A stretch of 59,344 bases of DNA, taken from the NCBI GenBank assembly GCA_964404205.1, contig CAYOJD010000005.1, positions 1-59,344 on the forward strand, in the 5' to 3' direction. This DNA is from CAZWBR01 sp964404205. GTDB taxonomy: Bacteria > Bacteroidota > Bacteroidia > Bacteroidales > Prolixibacteraceae. The translations under genes were made by a program, and so were the position numbers. Shown here piece by piece: positions 34,006 to 43,342 of the stretch. How positions within the stretch are numbered: the first letter of the stretch is position 1; every line of letters starts with the position of its first letter. The notes under the pieces are model-generated. The model did no database searches. It was not told the origin of the DNA and worked only from the letters and a program-made list of their open reading frames with translations.

Positions 34006-35361
34006 TTATTTTTCGAAAAGATCATCAAATTCCTTCTGCGAAACGGCTTTGGTTTCGAGTGTGGCTTTTCCTTTAATCAGTTCGAGAACTTTATCTTCGG
34101 TTTTCTTTTCAATTAACCGTCTTCTTTCCTCTTCGTTTTTAAGAATCGATTGGGCATAGTTATCAAGATATTCGTCCGGAACGTTGAACATACCGTACTG
34201 ACGGAACTGCATATCGGCCATTTCGCGGGCCATGGCGGTTACATCGGCTTCGTCAATCTTGATTTCGTTCTCTTTGGCCAGTTTGTTTTTTACCAAAGTC
34301 CATTCCAAATCTTTGCGGAAGTGGTCGAACTCTTCGTCGATCTGTTCGCGGGTAACCTTTTCGTTGGTTTCCGCCAACCAACGTTTCAAAAATTCAACGG
34401 GCAATTCGAGTGCCAACGCATCGGTGATAATCTGTTTGGCATCGATCAAAAAGCGATATTCGCTCGAATATTTCAGGTTGCTTTTCAGCTCTTCTGCCAC
34501 TTTCTCGCGAAACTGTTCAACTGTAGTCACTTCGGTTGATTCGCCGTATACATTTTTGAAAAGTTCTTCGTTAACCTCAGCCTGGACGAAAGAACTCACT
34601 TTGGTAATGGTAAAGTTGAATTCAGCTTCGAGTGCCTCGAGCTCTTCGTGGCTAATTTTTAACAGATTATGAACGTAATGGTCGTTTGAAAATGCTTTTT
34701 TAGGGTTGAACCTCACCACGTCGCCGGCTTTTTTCCCGATGAAAAGTGCTTTTATCGCATCGTCGCTGATAAGATTGACAGATACTGAAGCGTTTTCAGC
34801 CTGAATGCCGTTTTCAACAACATTCCCGTCGGCGTCGATCTGACTGAAATTTCCGATAGCCGAATCCTTTTCTGCCACTGCTTCAGCATCGATATTTTTA
34901 CCGAAACGGTTTTGATAGGCTTCAACCTGATTGGTAATCAATTGTTCGTCAATGGTAATTTCGTAGTAAGGCAATTTGCCTGTTTTGTTAAAATCGACAT
35001 CGATTGCCGGACTGAAACCAAGATCGAAAGTAAATTCAAAAGTTTCATCATTTTCGAAATCGATGGTTTTCTGTTCGGTGGTATTTGGGAGAGGTTCGCC
35101 GAGGATATCGAGTTTTTCGTCGAAGATATAACGGGTAAGTTCACGGCTAATGATTTTGTTGATCTCTTCGGCAAGTACTCCCTTGCCATACATTTTTTTG
35201 ATGAGCCCGGCTGGCACCATGCCTTTACGGAACCCGGGCATATTGGCTTTTTTACGGTAATCTTTCAGGGTTTCGTTTACGGTTGATTCGTAATCGTTTT
35301 TTTCGATGGTGAGCTTTACAACTGCATTGAGCTCGTCGATGTTTGTTCTTGAAATATTCAT
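34006..35361 (-). CDS. tig: Trigger factor, ribosome-associated chaperone
   Basis: The ATG at 35361 gives a 451-residue protein starting MNISRTNIDELNAVVKLTIEK, the proper trigger-factor N-terminus; the 29 extra upstream codons are leader. The ribosome-binding segment is MPGFRKGMVP (GFRKG motif). The middle PPIase-like region (DSAIGNFSQIDADGNVVENG, VSVNLISDDAIKALFIGKKAGDVV) is divergent, and the helical C-terminal chaperone arms follow. It folds nascent chains at the ribosome exit. It is followed by clpP and clpX, the conserved tig-clpP-clpX order. Confidence 0.96.
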   Translation of the reverse strand: MNISRTNIDELNAVVKLTIEKNDYESTVNETLKDYRKKANMPGFRKGMVPAGLIKKMYGKGVLAEEINKIISRELTRYIFDEKLDILGEPLPNTTEQKTIDFENDETFEFTFDLGFSPAIDVDFNKTGKLPYYEITIDEQLITNQVEAYQNRFGKNIDAEAVAEKDSAIGNFSQIDADGNVVENGIQAENASVSVNLISDDAIKALFIGKKAGDVVRFNPKKAFSNDHYVHNLLKISHEELEALEAEFNFTITKVSSFVQAEVNEELFKNVYGESTEVTTVEQFREKVAEELKSNLKYSSEYRFLIDAKQIITDALALELPVEFLKRWLAETNEKVTREQIDEEFDHFRKDLEWTLVKNKLAKENEIKIDEADVTAMAREMADMQFRQYGMFNVPDEYLDNYAQSILKNEEERRRLIEKKTEDKVLELIKGKATLETKAVSQKEFDDLFEK

Positions 35362-35424
35362 AATCTTGTTTACTTGTATTATTTGCAAAAGGCCTTTTCG
35401 GCGGGGAACCTGAACGGTTTGTTT

Positions 35425-35470
35425 AAAAAAACCGCCCTGGATTTCCATTCAAGGAAGAAGGCGGTTTTTT
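35425..35470 (-). terminator. Intrinsic terminator after tRNA-Leu
   Basis: On the minus strand AAAAAACCGCC (from 35470) pairs with GGCGGTTTTTT (ending 35425) around a 23-base loop, and the U-run follows. It begins 16 bases after the tRNA-Leu 3' end and lies before tig, so it should end the tRNA transcript and separate it from tig. The arms are A/T symmetric, so it could work on both strands. Confidence 0.75.
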
Positions 35471-35485
35471 GTTACTCTCTGTATG

Positions 35486-35567
35486 TGCGGACGAAGGGAC
35501 TCGAACCCCCACGCCTCTCGGCACCAGATCCTAAGTCTGGCACGGCTACCAATTACGCCACGTCCGC
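35486..35567 (-). tRNA. tRNA-Leu (anticodon TAG)
   Basis: The minus strand folds into a class II tRNA of 82 bases. The acceptor arms GCGGACG and CGTCCGC pair fully. The D-loop contains AATTGGTAG. The anticodon stem CCAGA/TCTGG encloses CTTAGGA (anticodon TAG), a long variable arm (TGCCGAGAGGC) follows, and the T-loop is TTCGAGT. The discriminator base is A, and CCA is not encoded. A good promoter precedes it and a terminator follows. Confidence 0.95.
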
Positions 35568-35580
35568 TTTTTTCGAGGTG

Positions 35581-35610
35581 CAAATATAGTCAATTTTTTT
35601 ATCTGTCAAA
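35581..35610 (-). promoter_or_regulatory. tRNA-Leu promoter
   Basis: The minus strand has TTTG (35610-35607), 18 bases, then TATATTTG (35588-35581), matching the Bacteroidota consensus TTTG / TAnnTTTG. The -7 element ends 13 bases before the tRNA 5' end. Confidence 0.65.
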
Positions 35611-35631
35611 AAAATTAAATCTTCTGTCTGA

Positions 35632-36402
35632 TTATTTGGAATCTAAATTGTTAGCCACACTGCTTTTTGTGGCTGAAGGCTTACGCAGTTCAAAATTCTG
35701 ACCAAGATACAACCGGCGAACCTCCTCGTTGGCAGCCAACTCTTCAGCCGTACCGCTGTTGAGGATACGCCCATCATAAAGGAGATATGAACGGTCGGTG
35801 ATAGAAAGAGTTTCGTGAACATTGTGGTCGGTAATCAGGATACCGATATTTTTTTCCTTCAGTTTATACACAATTTGCTGGATATCTTCAACGGCAATGG
35901 GATCGACACCGGCAAACGGTTCGTCGAGTAATATAAATGACGGGTTGATAGCCAGACAGCGGGCAATCTCCGTACGTCGGCGTTCGCCACCCGAGAGTTG
36001 GATGCCCAAACTTTTGCGCACCTTGTGAAGTCCAAACTCATCGAGTAACGATTCGAGTTTCTCTTTTTGATATGCCTTCGAAAATGGGGTCATTTCCAGA
36101 ATTGACCGGATATTGTCTTCAACGCTCATTTGCCTGAATACCGAAGCCTCCTGAGCCAGATAGCCAATGCCCAGTTGTGCCCTTTTGTAAACCGGGTAAG
36201 AGGTTATTTCGGTATCGTCGAGAAAGATACGGCCGCCATCGGCTTTTATTAGCCCTACAATCATGTAGAAAGATGTTGTTTTTCCGGCGCCGTTTGGTCC
36301 AAGAAGCCCAACAATCTCGCCTTGTTCAAGTTCGAGCGAAACCCCTTTGACTACTGTTCGTTTGCGATATCGTTTAATTATCTCTTCTGCCCTTAGTTTC
36401 AT
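35632..36402 (-). CDS. lptB: LPS export ABC transporter ATP-binding protein LptB
   Basis: This 256-residue ATPase powers lipopolysaccharide extraction from the inner membrane with LptFG. Walker A GPNGAGKTT (35-43), the Q-loop glutamine in YLAQEASVFRQ (81-91), signature LSGGERRR (136-143), Walker B FILLDEPFAGVDP (156-168) and switch histidine in ILITDHNVHET are all present. The YLAQEASVFR and DPIAV segments are typical of LptB rather than of branched-chain amino-acid transporters. It starts 22 bases after the tatC stop, so the two genes are co-transcribed. Confidence 0.93.
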   Translation of the reverse strand: MKLRAEEIIKRYRKRTVVKGVSLELEQGEIVGLLGPNGAGKTTSFYMIVGLIKADGGRIFLDDTEITSYPVYKRAQLGIGYLAQEASVFRQMSVEDNIRSILEMTPFSKAYQKEKLESLLDEFGLHKVRKSLGIQLSGGERRRTEIARCLAINPSFILLDEPFAGVDPIAVEDIQQIVYKLKEKNIGILITDHNVHETLSITDRSYLLYDGRILNSGTAEELAANEEVRRLYLGQNFELRKPSATKSSVANNLDSK

Positions 36403-36424
36403 GGTCGATCAATATTAAGCCCTG

Positions 36425-37276
36425 TTATGCTTCGAGCAACTGTTCGTCGCGGTCGCGTTTCTTCTCTATCCGGCCTGCAATAATAATCCCCAGCTCGTAA
36501 AGCAAAACCAGAGGCAAGGTTACGAGCATCATGCTGAAAATGTCTGGCGGGGTAATGATCGCAGCCAACAATAAAAGTATAATAATGGCATGTTTGCGAT
36601 AGGTCCGCAGAAAGTCGGAACTGATAATCCCCACTTTGCTCAAAAAATAAATAATAATAGGTAATTCAAAAATTATTCCGCTGCCCAGAACAACCGATGC
36701 AATGGAACTGATGTACGAATTGAGGTTGATTTCGTTGGCAACCTGTTCACTGACCTGGTAGCTGCCAAAGAAGTGTGTGGTAAGCGGGACAATCAGGAAG
36801 TAACCAAACCCGACGCCAAGAAAAAAAAGTAACGAACTGAAAAAAACTGCACCTGAGGCATGTTTTCGTTCCTTTTCGTAAAGAGCCGGTTTGATAAACC
36901 GCCAGAATTCCCAGAAAATATATGGAATCGCCACGATAATACCGCCTACAATGGCAATCATCAGGTGGGTCGAGAACTGCCCCGAAAGGTTGATATTTAT
37001 CAATTCAAACGGTTTTGTATTGATGGCCAATTCGGGCGAATTAAAGCGTTCGGCTACCCAGGCAAAAGCCCTGTTGGTCACAAAATCAGGATTTTTGGGC
37101 TTAAGGAGAATCGAGTCGAAAATAAAACGATAATTGGCAAAAACCACTATCGCACTGACAATGATGGCTGCCGATGCTCTTACCAAATGCCATCTCAACT
37201 CTTCGAGATGTTCCAAAAAGGTCATCTCATCCGGACTGTTGTGCTGCTTTTCGATCTTTTTTTTCTTACCTAACAT
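36425..37276 (-). CDS. tatC: Sec-independent protein translocase subunit TatC
   Basis: This 283-residue inner-membrane protein has six predicted helices. The conserved N-terminal motif is MTFLEHLEELRWHL (near 18-31), followed by the signal-peptide-binding region FWRFIKPALYEKERKHA and the later FELPIIIYFLSKVG. TatC recognises twin-arginine signal peptides; several proteins in this window (oxidoreductase, both isomerase-like proteins, DUF362) carry such signals. It is followed by lptB. A long soluble insertion between the first two helices (KPKNPDFVTNRAFAWVAERF) is typical of Bacteroidota TatC. Confidence 0.96.
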   Translation of the reverse strand: MLGKKKKIEKQHNSPDEMTFLEHLEELRWHLVRASAAIIVSAIVVFANYRFIFDSILLKPKNPDFVTNRAFAWVAERFNSPELAINTKPFELININLSGQFSTHLMIAIVGGIIVAIPYIFWEFWRFIKPALYEKERKHASGAVFFSSLLFFLGVGFGYFLIVPLTTHFFGSYQVSEQVANEINLNSYISSIASVVLGSGIIFELPIIIYFLSKVGIISSDFLRTYRKHAIIILLLLAAIITPPDIFSMMLVTLPLVLLYELGIIIAGRIEKKRDRDEQLLEA

Positions 37277-37323
37277 GGGCTTAAAAGGTTACCGGCATTG
37301 CCTGCCGGACGATTTTTTCAGCG

Positions 37324-37331
37324 CAAATATA
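37324..37331 (-). promoter_or_regulatory. Probable tatC-lptB promoter (-7 element)
   Basis: The minus strand reads TATATTTG, an exact TAnnTTTG match, 47 bases before the tatC start. It is identical to the element in front of tRNA-Leu. A -33 TTTG is not obvious. The divergent recQ gene starts at 37474. Confidence 0.5.
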
Positions 37332-37473
37332 CAATTCTTTAGCCCATTTCATTACTGAATAATAATGTTGGCCGAAATGTTAAATTTTCAATATAATCAA
37401 ACATCTTGTTGCAGCAGGTGTATTATTTAATAACTTAGTGTTGCAAAAAGATAAATTGAAGGGTTAATTCTAC

Positions 37474-39675
37474 ATGAAATTGGACGATAAAATTTCGCTA
37501 ACCGCCGAACTACAGAAATATTTTGGATTTGACCGTTTCAAAGGTCAGCAGGAAGAGGTCATTGAAAGTCTTTTGGGAGGGCATGATACTTTTGTATTGA
37601 TGCCCACCGGAGGAGGTAAATCGCTTTGTTATCAATTACCTGCGCTTTTACGGGAAGGGACAGCCATTGTAATATCGCCGTTGATTGCATTGATGAAGAA
37701 TCAGGTCGATGCCATCCGTAGTTTTAGTGTTCACGATGGGATTGCCCATTTTCTAAACTCATCGTTGACCAAAACAGCTATCCAAAAAGTGAGGGATGAT
37801 ATTGGACGCGGCCAAACTAAATTGCTCTACGTTGCTCCCGAATCGCTTACCAAACAAGAAAATATTGATTTTCTGAAAACGATTAAAATTTCGTTTTACG
37901 CCATAGATGAAGCGCACTGCATATCGGAGTGGGGACACGATTTTCGTCCTGAATACAGGCGGATACGCCCCATTGTCAATGAAATAGGATTGGCCCCAAT
38001 CATTGCTTTGACGGCAACTGCAACACCTAAAGTGCAGCACGATATTCAGAAAAACCTTGGAATGCTGAATGCTAAGGTATTTAAATCATCGTTCAACCGC
38101 CCCAATCTGTATTACGAGGTTCGCCCTAAGATTAAAGCTAAAGATCAGATAATTAAATACATCAGAAATAATTCCGGAAAGTCGGGTATTATCTATTGTT
38201 TGAGCCGTAAAAAGGTTGAAGAGTTGACCGAACTGCTTCAGGTAAACGGGATCAGGGCTTTAGCTTATCATGCAGGAATGGACTCCTCGACCCGGTCGGG
38301 CAATCAGGATAAGTTTCTGATGGAAGAGGTTGATGTGATTGTAGCTACAATTGCATTCGGTATGGGAATCGACAAACCCGACGTGCGCTTTGTCATTCAC
38401 TACGATGTGCCTAAGTCACTCGAAGGCTATTATCAGGAAACCGGCCGTGCGGGGCGTGATGGCGGCGAAGGGAATTGTCTCACTTTTTATGCGTACAAGG
38501 ATATTCAGAAACTGGAGAAGTTTATGCAGGGAAAGCCGGTTGCTGAACAGGAAATCGGTCAACAATTATTGCTCGACACCGTAGCTTATGCCGAATCGTC
38601 GCTTTGCCGCAGAACTATATTATTGCACTATTTTGGCGAACGCTATATCACCGACAATTGCGGAAGCTGCGACAACTGCCTGAACCCACGCGAGATGATT
38701 GAAGGTAAAGAGTTGGTTGTATTGGCGTTGAAAGCTGTTGTCGAAGTAAAAGAACAATGCAAAAGCGAGCATTTGGTCAATATATTGATTGGGAATGAAA
38801 ATGCCGCTGTAAAATCGTTTAACCACGATCAACTTGAAATATTTGGCGAAGGCGACGAAATCAAAGACAAACTTTGGAATGCGGTTTATCGTCAATGTAT
38901 TATAGCTGGTTTTCTGAAAAAGGATATCGAAAACTATGGGGTGTTGAAAATGACCGATGCAGGTNNNNNNNNNNATGCAGGTAGAGGCTATTTGCAAAAT
39001 CCGCATTCGTTTACCATTGTTAAGAATCATGATTACGAAGCCGAAGAAGATGGCGATGAGCCTCAGGGCGGAACTGCCGTTGGTGATCCCGAATTGTTTG
39101 CCATACTGAAAGATCTTCGGAAGAAAGTTGCCGCCAAGCATAAGCTTCCTCCTTTCGTCATTTTTCAGGATCCTTCGCTCTCCGACATGTCGATTCAATA
39201 TCCAACCAATATCGAGGAGTTACAGGGAATTATTGGTGTTGGACAAGGGAAAGCTCAGCGGTACGGTAAACCATTTGTCGATTTGATCAAAAAATATGTC
39301 GAAGATAAAGGAATTGAACGGGCGCAGGATATGGTGGTTCGTTCGGTTGCCAACAAGTCGAAAGACAAAGTTTACTTTATCCAGTGTATCGACCGAAAAA
39401 TGTCACTTCCCGATATTGCCAATGCCAAAGATTTGGAAATGGGTGTATTGCTTACCGAAATTGAGGCTATTGTTAATGCCGGGACAAAACTGAATCTCGA
39501 TTACTATGTTTTTGACACAATGGATGAAGACCAGGTTGATGATATTATGACTTTCTTTAAGGAAGATGCCGAAACCGGGACTATTGAAGAGGCAATGGCC
39601 GAATTGGGCGATGATTACGAAGAAGAAGAGATTCGTTTGATTCGAATTAAATTTCTTTCAGAGATGGGTAATTAA
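37474..39675 (+). CDS. recQ: ATP-dependent DNA helicase RecQ
   Basis: The reading frame gives 733 residues, but six are an assembly artefact (see the gap at 38957-38982), so the true length is about 727. Motif I is PTGGGKSLCYQLP (43-55), motif II DEAHCISEWGHDFRPEY, and motif VI QETGRAGRDG. The zinc-binding RQC region has CRRTILLHYFGE and CGSCDNC, and a C-terminal HRDC domain follows (LFAILKDLRKKVAAKHKLPPF). RecQ unwinds DNA in recombination and repair. Its stop is only seven bases from the convergent sensor kinase stop. Confidence 0.96.
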   Translation: MKLDDKISLTAELQKYFGFDRFKGQQEEVIESLLGGHDTFVLMPTGGGKSLCYQLPALLREGTAIVISPLIALMKNQVDAIRSFSVHDGIAHFLNSSLTKTAIQKVRDDIGRGQTKLLYVAPESLTKQENIDFLKTIKISFYAIDEAHCISEWGHDFRPEYRRIRPIVNEIGLAPIIALTATATPKVQHDIQKNLGMLNAKVFKSSFNRPNLYYEVRPKIKAKDQIIKYIRNNSGKSGIIYCLSRKKVEELTELLQVNGIRALAYHAGMDSSTRSGNQDKFLMEEVDVIVATIAFGMGIDKPDVRFVIHYDVPKSLEGYYQETGRAGRDGGEGNCLTFYAYKDIQKLEKFMQGKPVAEQEIGQQLLLDTVAYAESSLCRRTILLHYFGERYITDNCGSCDNCLNPREMIEGKELVVLALKAVVEVKEQCKSEHLVNILIGNENAAVKSFNHDQLEIFGEGDEIKDKLWNAVYRQCIIAGFLKKDIENYGVLKMTDAGXXXXAGRGYLQNPHSFTIVKNHDYEAEEDGDEPQGGTAVGDPELFAILKDLRKKVAAKHKLPPFVIFQDPSLSDMSIQYPTNIEELQGIIGVGQGKAQRYGKPFVDLIKKYVEDKGIERAQDMVVRSVANKSKDKVYFIQCIDRKMSLPDIANAKDLEMGVLLTEIEAIVNAGTKLNLDYYVFDTMDEDQVDDIMTFFKEDAETGTIEEAMAELGDDYEEEEIRLIRIKFLSEMGN
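38957..38982. other. Ten-N assembly gap flanked by a duplicated 8-mer
   Basis: Ten N lie at 38965-38974. The eight bases ATGCAGGT precede the gap (38957-38964) and directly follow it (38975-38982). Collapsing the duplicate and the N run removes 18 bases, keeps the recQ frame and gives TDAGRGYLQNP across the joint. The gap is therefore most likely two contig ends that overlap by eight bases and were scaffolded with a fixed-length spacer. Confidence 0.85.
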
Positions 39676-39682
39676 GATTCGA

Positions 39683-42600
39683 TTACGAGTAGTGAGTTGT
39701 GGGGATATCGACAAAGAACGTTGTCCCTTTGTCAGGCGAAGTCTTAAAGTGGATTTCGCCTTTCATATTTTCAACGATGCGTTTTGTGATAGCCAATCCC
39801 AAACCCATTCCGCTGTTTTTGGTTGTAAAATTGGGCTCAAAAAGCTGGCTGTGAATCTCGCCCGGAATACCACTGCCATTGTCTGATACTGTAATTCTTG
39901 CCATCCCTTCGAGGCGGCTCAGTTCTATTTTAACATAGCCCGATCTCGATGCAGGAACAGCTTGTATTCCATTTTTTATCAGGTTAATCAGTGCCCGGCC
40001 AATATGATCTTTATCTCCAATGACATTGATGATATCGTTCTCGGGAACAATTGTCCGAATGGAAATTCGGTCAACATTCGAAAAGAGAAATGCGGCCTCT
40101 TTTACCCGTTCGTTCAGATTAACTTGCTCATTTCTTGATGATGATATCTTGGCAAAATCAGAAAAAGCGGTTGCTATTGACGAAAGGACCTCAATTTGTT
40201 CTATCAAACTTTGGGTTACTTTATTGAAATAGGAATCAAACATCTCGCTGCCCTGCGCCTTGATACGCTGAAGATGCTGGATGTTTAATTTCATGGGAGT
40301 GAGAGGGTTATTGATTTCGTGGGCAATCTGGCGAGCCATCTCTTTCCATGCGGTTTCCCGCTCCGAACGCGCCAGCAAAGCTGCGCTTTCGGCCAATTCA
40401 TCTACTTTCTTGTTGTACTCTTTGGCTAACCGCCCAATTTCATCTTCACCGGTATAATCGATTTTGGCATTATTCTTTCCCAATTCAATCCCTCGCAGAT
40501 TTTCTTCAATCCGAAGAAGTGGAGCCGTTAGTTTATTGCTGATAACCAAAGCAATAAGCAATGATATCAATATCAGAAAAATATAAATATTGGAGAATGC
40601 AACGATGAATCCTGACACTTCTTTGGAAAAATCTTCCTGACGACTGTAATAAGGTAGATTTACATAACCCACTAACTGGTCATAAAAGTTGAAAATCGGG
40701 ATATAGGCCGAGAAAAAGTTCATTTGGCCAAGCGTTTCGTTGTGGAGAAATATAGCTCTGCCTTCGACTGACATCGCCCGAAAAGCTTCGGGCTCCATAC
40801 TGCCAGAGGTTAAGCCTTGGTCGAAAATTTCTTTACGTGAAGTGGCTACCAGTTTTCCCTTTGTGTCGTATAGATTGATGTCTGTCCATGTAATATCCGA
40901 TATTTCAGTGAGTTGTATATTGATGGCTTCTCTCATCACCTCAATATTGTCGCTGCTTCCGATTCGAAATTCAATTTCTGAAGAAATGGCTCTTATCTTT
41001 TCTTCAATGTTTTCTTTTAGCGTGGTTTTGAATTCATTGAAATTATAAAGGATAAGCCAAAGGCCAATCAGAAAGAGTGTTCCGAAAAGGGTAAGTACCA
41101 GTGTAATCTGTATTTTTTCGCGAAAGTCAGGTTTTTTCAAACCAAAGCCTGTGCTTTTGCGGTTCACCACTACCCAGATAAACCCGGAAATATATATCAG
41201 CAGAAACAGATAAGGGAATGTCTCTATTTTATTCAAAAGAGTGTTTTCCGGAAAGCTGATTATTACATAGTTGTCGCCATAGCGATGGTAGGCACAGTGC
41301 TGATATCCGGATTGGGAGAAGTGGGAAAATTCCTGATCGGGGTCGATTTTTTTAGGTGGGGCAATTGGGTAGGCATAATCGCCGCCGCGGTCGACCAGTT
41401 TACCTCCAAAATATTTGGCGTAGCTAAACCCGTTTTCACTGCTCCGGCGCGAAGCTTGTTCGTCGAGCAGCAATTGCGGATAACCTTTCCCTTCGGGAAC
41501 AATTTTCGAACTTAACTCGATAAACAGTGAAAGTGGGCGGTGAGTCGCAGTCCGCTCGAAGTCGAGTTGTCCGAGGTAAGATATTCGGCCATTGAGTTGG
41601 TTCATGAAATAGAAATTGCTGCCCGGAATCAAAACCCCCATCGTACTCCGCATATTGTCGAAAAAATCCATGCAAGGGTAGCGTTTTTCCTCTCCTTCCA
41701 GTAGTAGGGTATCGTTTGATGAACAGGGAGTTATCTGAAGCTCGTAATTGCGCCAGAAGCCAGTAAAATAGGTGTTCTGCAAATAACTTTCCAAACCGAA
41801 GTAGGGAGGGTAAAAATATCGTGAAATAACCGTGTCTGACTTAATATTTGTCTCAAAATCAGAGAGAAATAGCTCTGCTGCCGGATCGCGTTCCGAAGCC
41901 AGGTTTACGGCCCAAAGTTGTTGTTCCTTGCTCCTTTTTTTCTCGATATAGTGATGTGCTATCAGGTTGATATACATCGCTGTTAGCACTGCAAAGATTA
42001 GTAATGATGTGAGCCTGTAACTTTTCAGTCTGTTGGCCTGCGGAAACAAAATAAGAATGCTTATCGGTAACCAGTAAGCCAACGAATAGAAAGTGATGGT
42101 TGTTTTGATGAGATTGAAGAACAACAGAAATATTGTGGTCGTTGCCAGGACGGCAGCGACTATTTTATATTTTGACTGATTGGAATTCAGTGTTTTAATT
42201 CGAATCAGGAGGATTGCTGCCCCAATAATCTGAAGTGCAACACTTAGAAATGCCAGAATATTGGTTGTCGATGGTTTGAGGTAATTGAGCAGCGCGAGTG
42301 AGATGTCCGAGTTGTTCAATAATGTTAGCATCATAAACACGGTTGAGGCAAAGTAGGCCCCGATGAGAACCATTTGAAGCAACCAATATTGTTGGTTCGA
42401 ACTTTTTTTTGGATTCCTGAAAAAGGTAAAAAACGATTGGGCAACGTAAAACATCATCAGCGAGAGCAGCATATATTCGCCCAATGAAGGCAACCAACTG
42501 CCATAAGCAAAAAATCCCGGTGAAAAGATGTCGATCTTGAAAAATGCAGATGGAACACGTCGCTGGTTGATGAAGATATATATCGCGGCAGAAAGTAGAA

Positions 42601-43342
42601 TGACCAATACTGTTTTCCCCCAAGGCGAAATCCGGTTATTTCTGGCCAGCCAAAAGTTCAGTTGCGAAAGCATCAGCAGCGCAAATGCCAAATACAATAT
42701 GGTCAGATAAACGGCATTTCGTTCGCTTAGCGATCGGTCGAAAAGATTGGTCAACGAAAAGAGATAATTTCCGCTCGAATCCCTGATGTCGATGGCGCCG
42801 GCTCCGGGAGTTTCTTTTATTTCATAGTGATCGGGTAACCCAAAATCATGCTGAAAAGAACTTTTAATATATTGGTTGCGATAGGGAAAAGTGCGTTTTA
42901 TCAAAATAAAACCTTCAATTCTGTAATTTCCTTGTTGTTGGCCCTCAATAAAAAACCACCCTGTTGGTCGTTTTCTCACTCCGGGGCTGCTTATGGCGTT
43001 GATTTTATCGGGGAAAGCAATGATGGATGAACTCCAATAAACCAGTGAATCATTGCTGTAAACAATAACTCCAACTCCCGATTTTTCGATATTTGAACTC
43101 TCCATCAAAGTCCAAAGCCATTTTGCATCATCTTTTTCAGCTATGATATTAGATGCTTGGACCATCATTAAATTGAGTTCCGCTTTTTTCTGCTGGATCA
43201 CTTTGGCCATATTGCGCGAAATCAAATCGGGATGAACCCTTGCCGTGAGCAAACTGCGTCCGCTGATGGCCAGAAAAAGCACAAGCAATGCTGCAATCAA
43301 CCAGCCAAATCTTTTCTTCAGCGATTTAAGTTTACTATTCAT
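39683..43342 (-). CDS. NtrY-like membrane sensor histidine kinase
   Basis: This 1219-residue protein is much larger than a typical histidine kinase. It has an N-terminal membrane helix, a first extracytoplasmic segment, a run of several transmembrane helices (from about 220 to 470), a second extracytoplasmic sensor region, another helix and a HAMP domain (NKLTAPLLRIEENLRGIELG). The kinase core has phosphoacceptor His1008 in AHEINNPLTPMK, then an N box (LINLIKNGIQA), G1 (DNGSGIP) and G2 (GMGLGLAITK). No response regulator is adjacent. It overlaps the end of rlmH by eight bases and is probably co-transcribed with it. The stimulus cannot be inferred. Confidence 0.9.
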   Translation of the reverse strand: MNSKLKSLKKRFGWLIAALLVLFLAISGRSLLTARVHPDLISRNMAKVIQQKKAELNLMMVQASNIIAEKDDAKWLWTLMESSNIEKSGVGVIVYSNDSLVYWSSSIIAFPDKINAISSPGVRKRPTGWFFIEGQQQGNYRIEGFILIKRTFPYRNQYIKSSFQHDFGLPDHYEIKETPGAGAIDIRDSSGNYLFSLTNLFDRSLSERNAVYLTILYLAFALLMLSQLNFWLARNNRISPWGKTVLVILLSAAIYIFINQRRVPSAFFKIDIFSPGFFAYGSWLPSLGEYMLLSLMMFYVAQSFFTFFRNPKKSSNQQYWLLQMVLIGAYFASTVFMMLTLLNNSDISLALLNYLKPSTTNILAFLSVALQIIGAAILLIRIKTLNSNQSKYKIVAAVLATTTIFLLFFNLIKTTITFYSLAYWLPISILILFPQANRLKSYRLTSLLIFAVLTAMYINLIAHHYIEKKRSKEQQLWAVNLASERDPAAELFLSDFETNIKSDTVISRYFYPPYFGLESYLQNTYFTGFWRNYELQITPCSSNDTLLLEGEEKRYPCMDFFDNMRSTMGVLIPGSNFYFMNQLNGRISYLGQLDFERTATHRPLSLFIELSSKIVPEGKGYPQLLLDEQASRRSSENGFSYAKYFGGKLVDRGGDYAYPIAPPKKIDPDQEFSHFSQSGYQHCAYHRYGDNYVIISFPENTLLNKIETFPYLFLLIYISGFIWVVVNRKSTGFGLKKPDFREKIQITLVLTLFGTLFLIGLWLILYNFNEFKTTLKENIEEKIRAISSEIEFRIGSSDNIEVMREAINIQLTEISDITWTDINLYDTKGKLVATSRKEIFDQGLTSGSMEPEAFRAMSVEGRAIFLHNETLGQMNFFSAYIPIFNFYDQLVGYVNLPYYSRQEDFSKEVSGFIVAFSNIYIFLILISLLIALVISNKLTAPLLRIEENLRGIELGKNNAKIDYTGEDEIGRLAKEYNKKVDELAESAALLARSERETAWKEMARQIAHEINNPLTPMKLNIQHLQRIKAQGSEMFDSYFNKVTQSLIEQIEVLSSIATAFSDFAKISSSRNEQVNLNERVKEAAFLFSNVDRISIRTIVPENDIINVIGDKDHIGRALINLIKNGIQAVPASRSGYVKIELSRLEGMARITVSDNGSGIPGEIHSQLFEPNFTTKNSGMGLGLAITKRIVENMKGEIHFKTSPDKGTTFFVDIPTTHYS

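Noticed and set aside
38941..39010. Frameshift or inactivated recQ at the N run
   Set aside because: The frame continues on both sides and a simple 8-base overlap restores a normal RecQ sequence.
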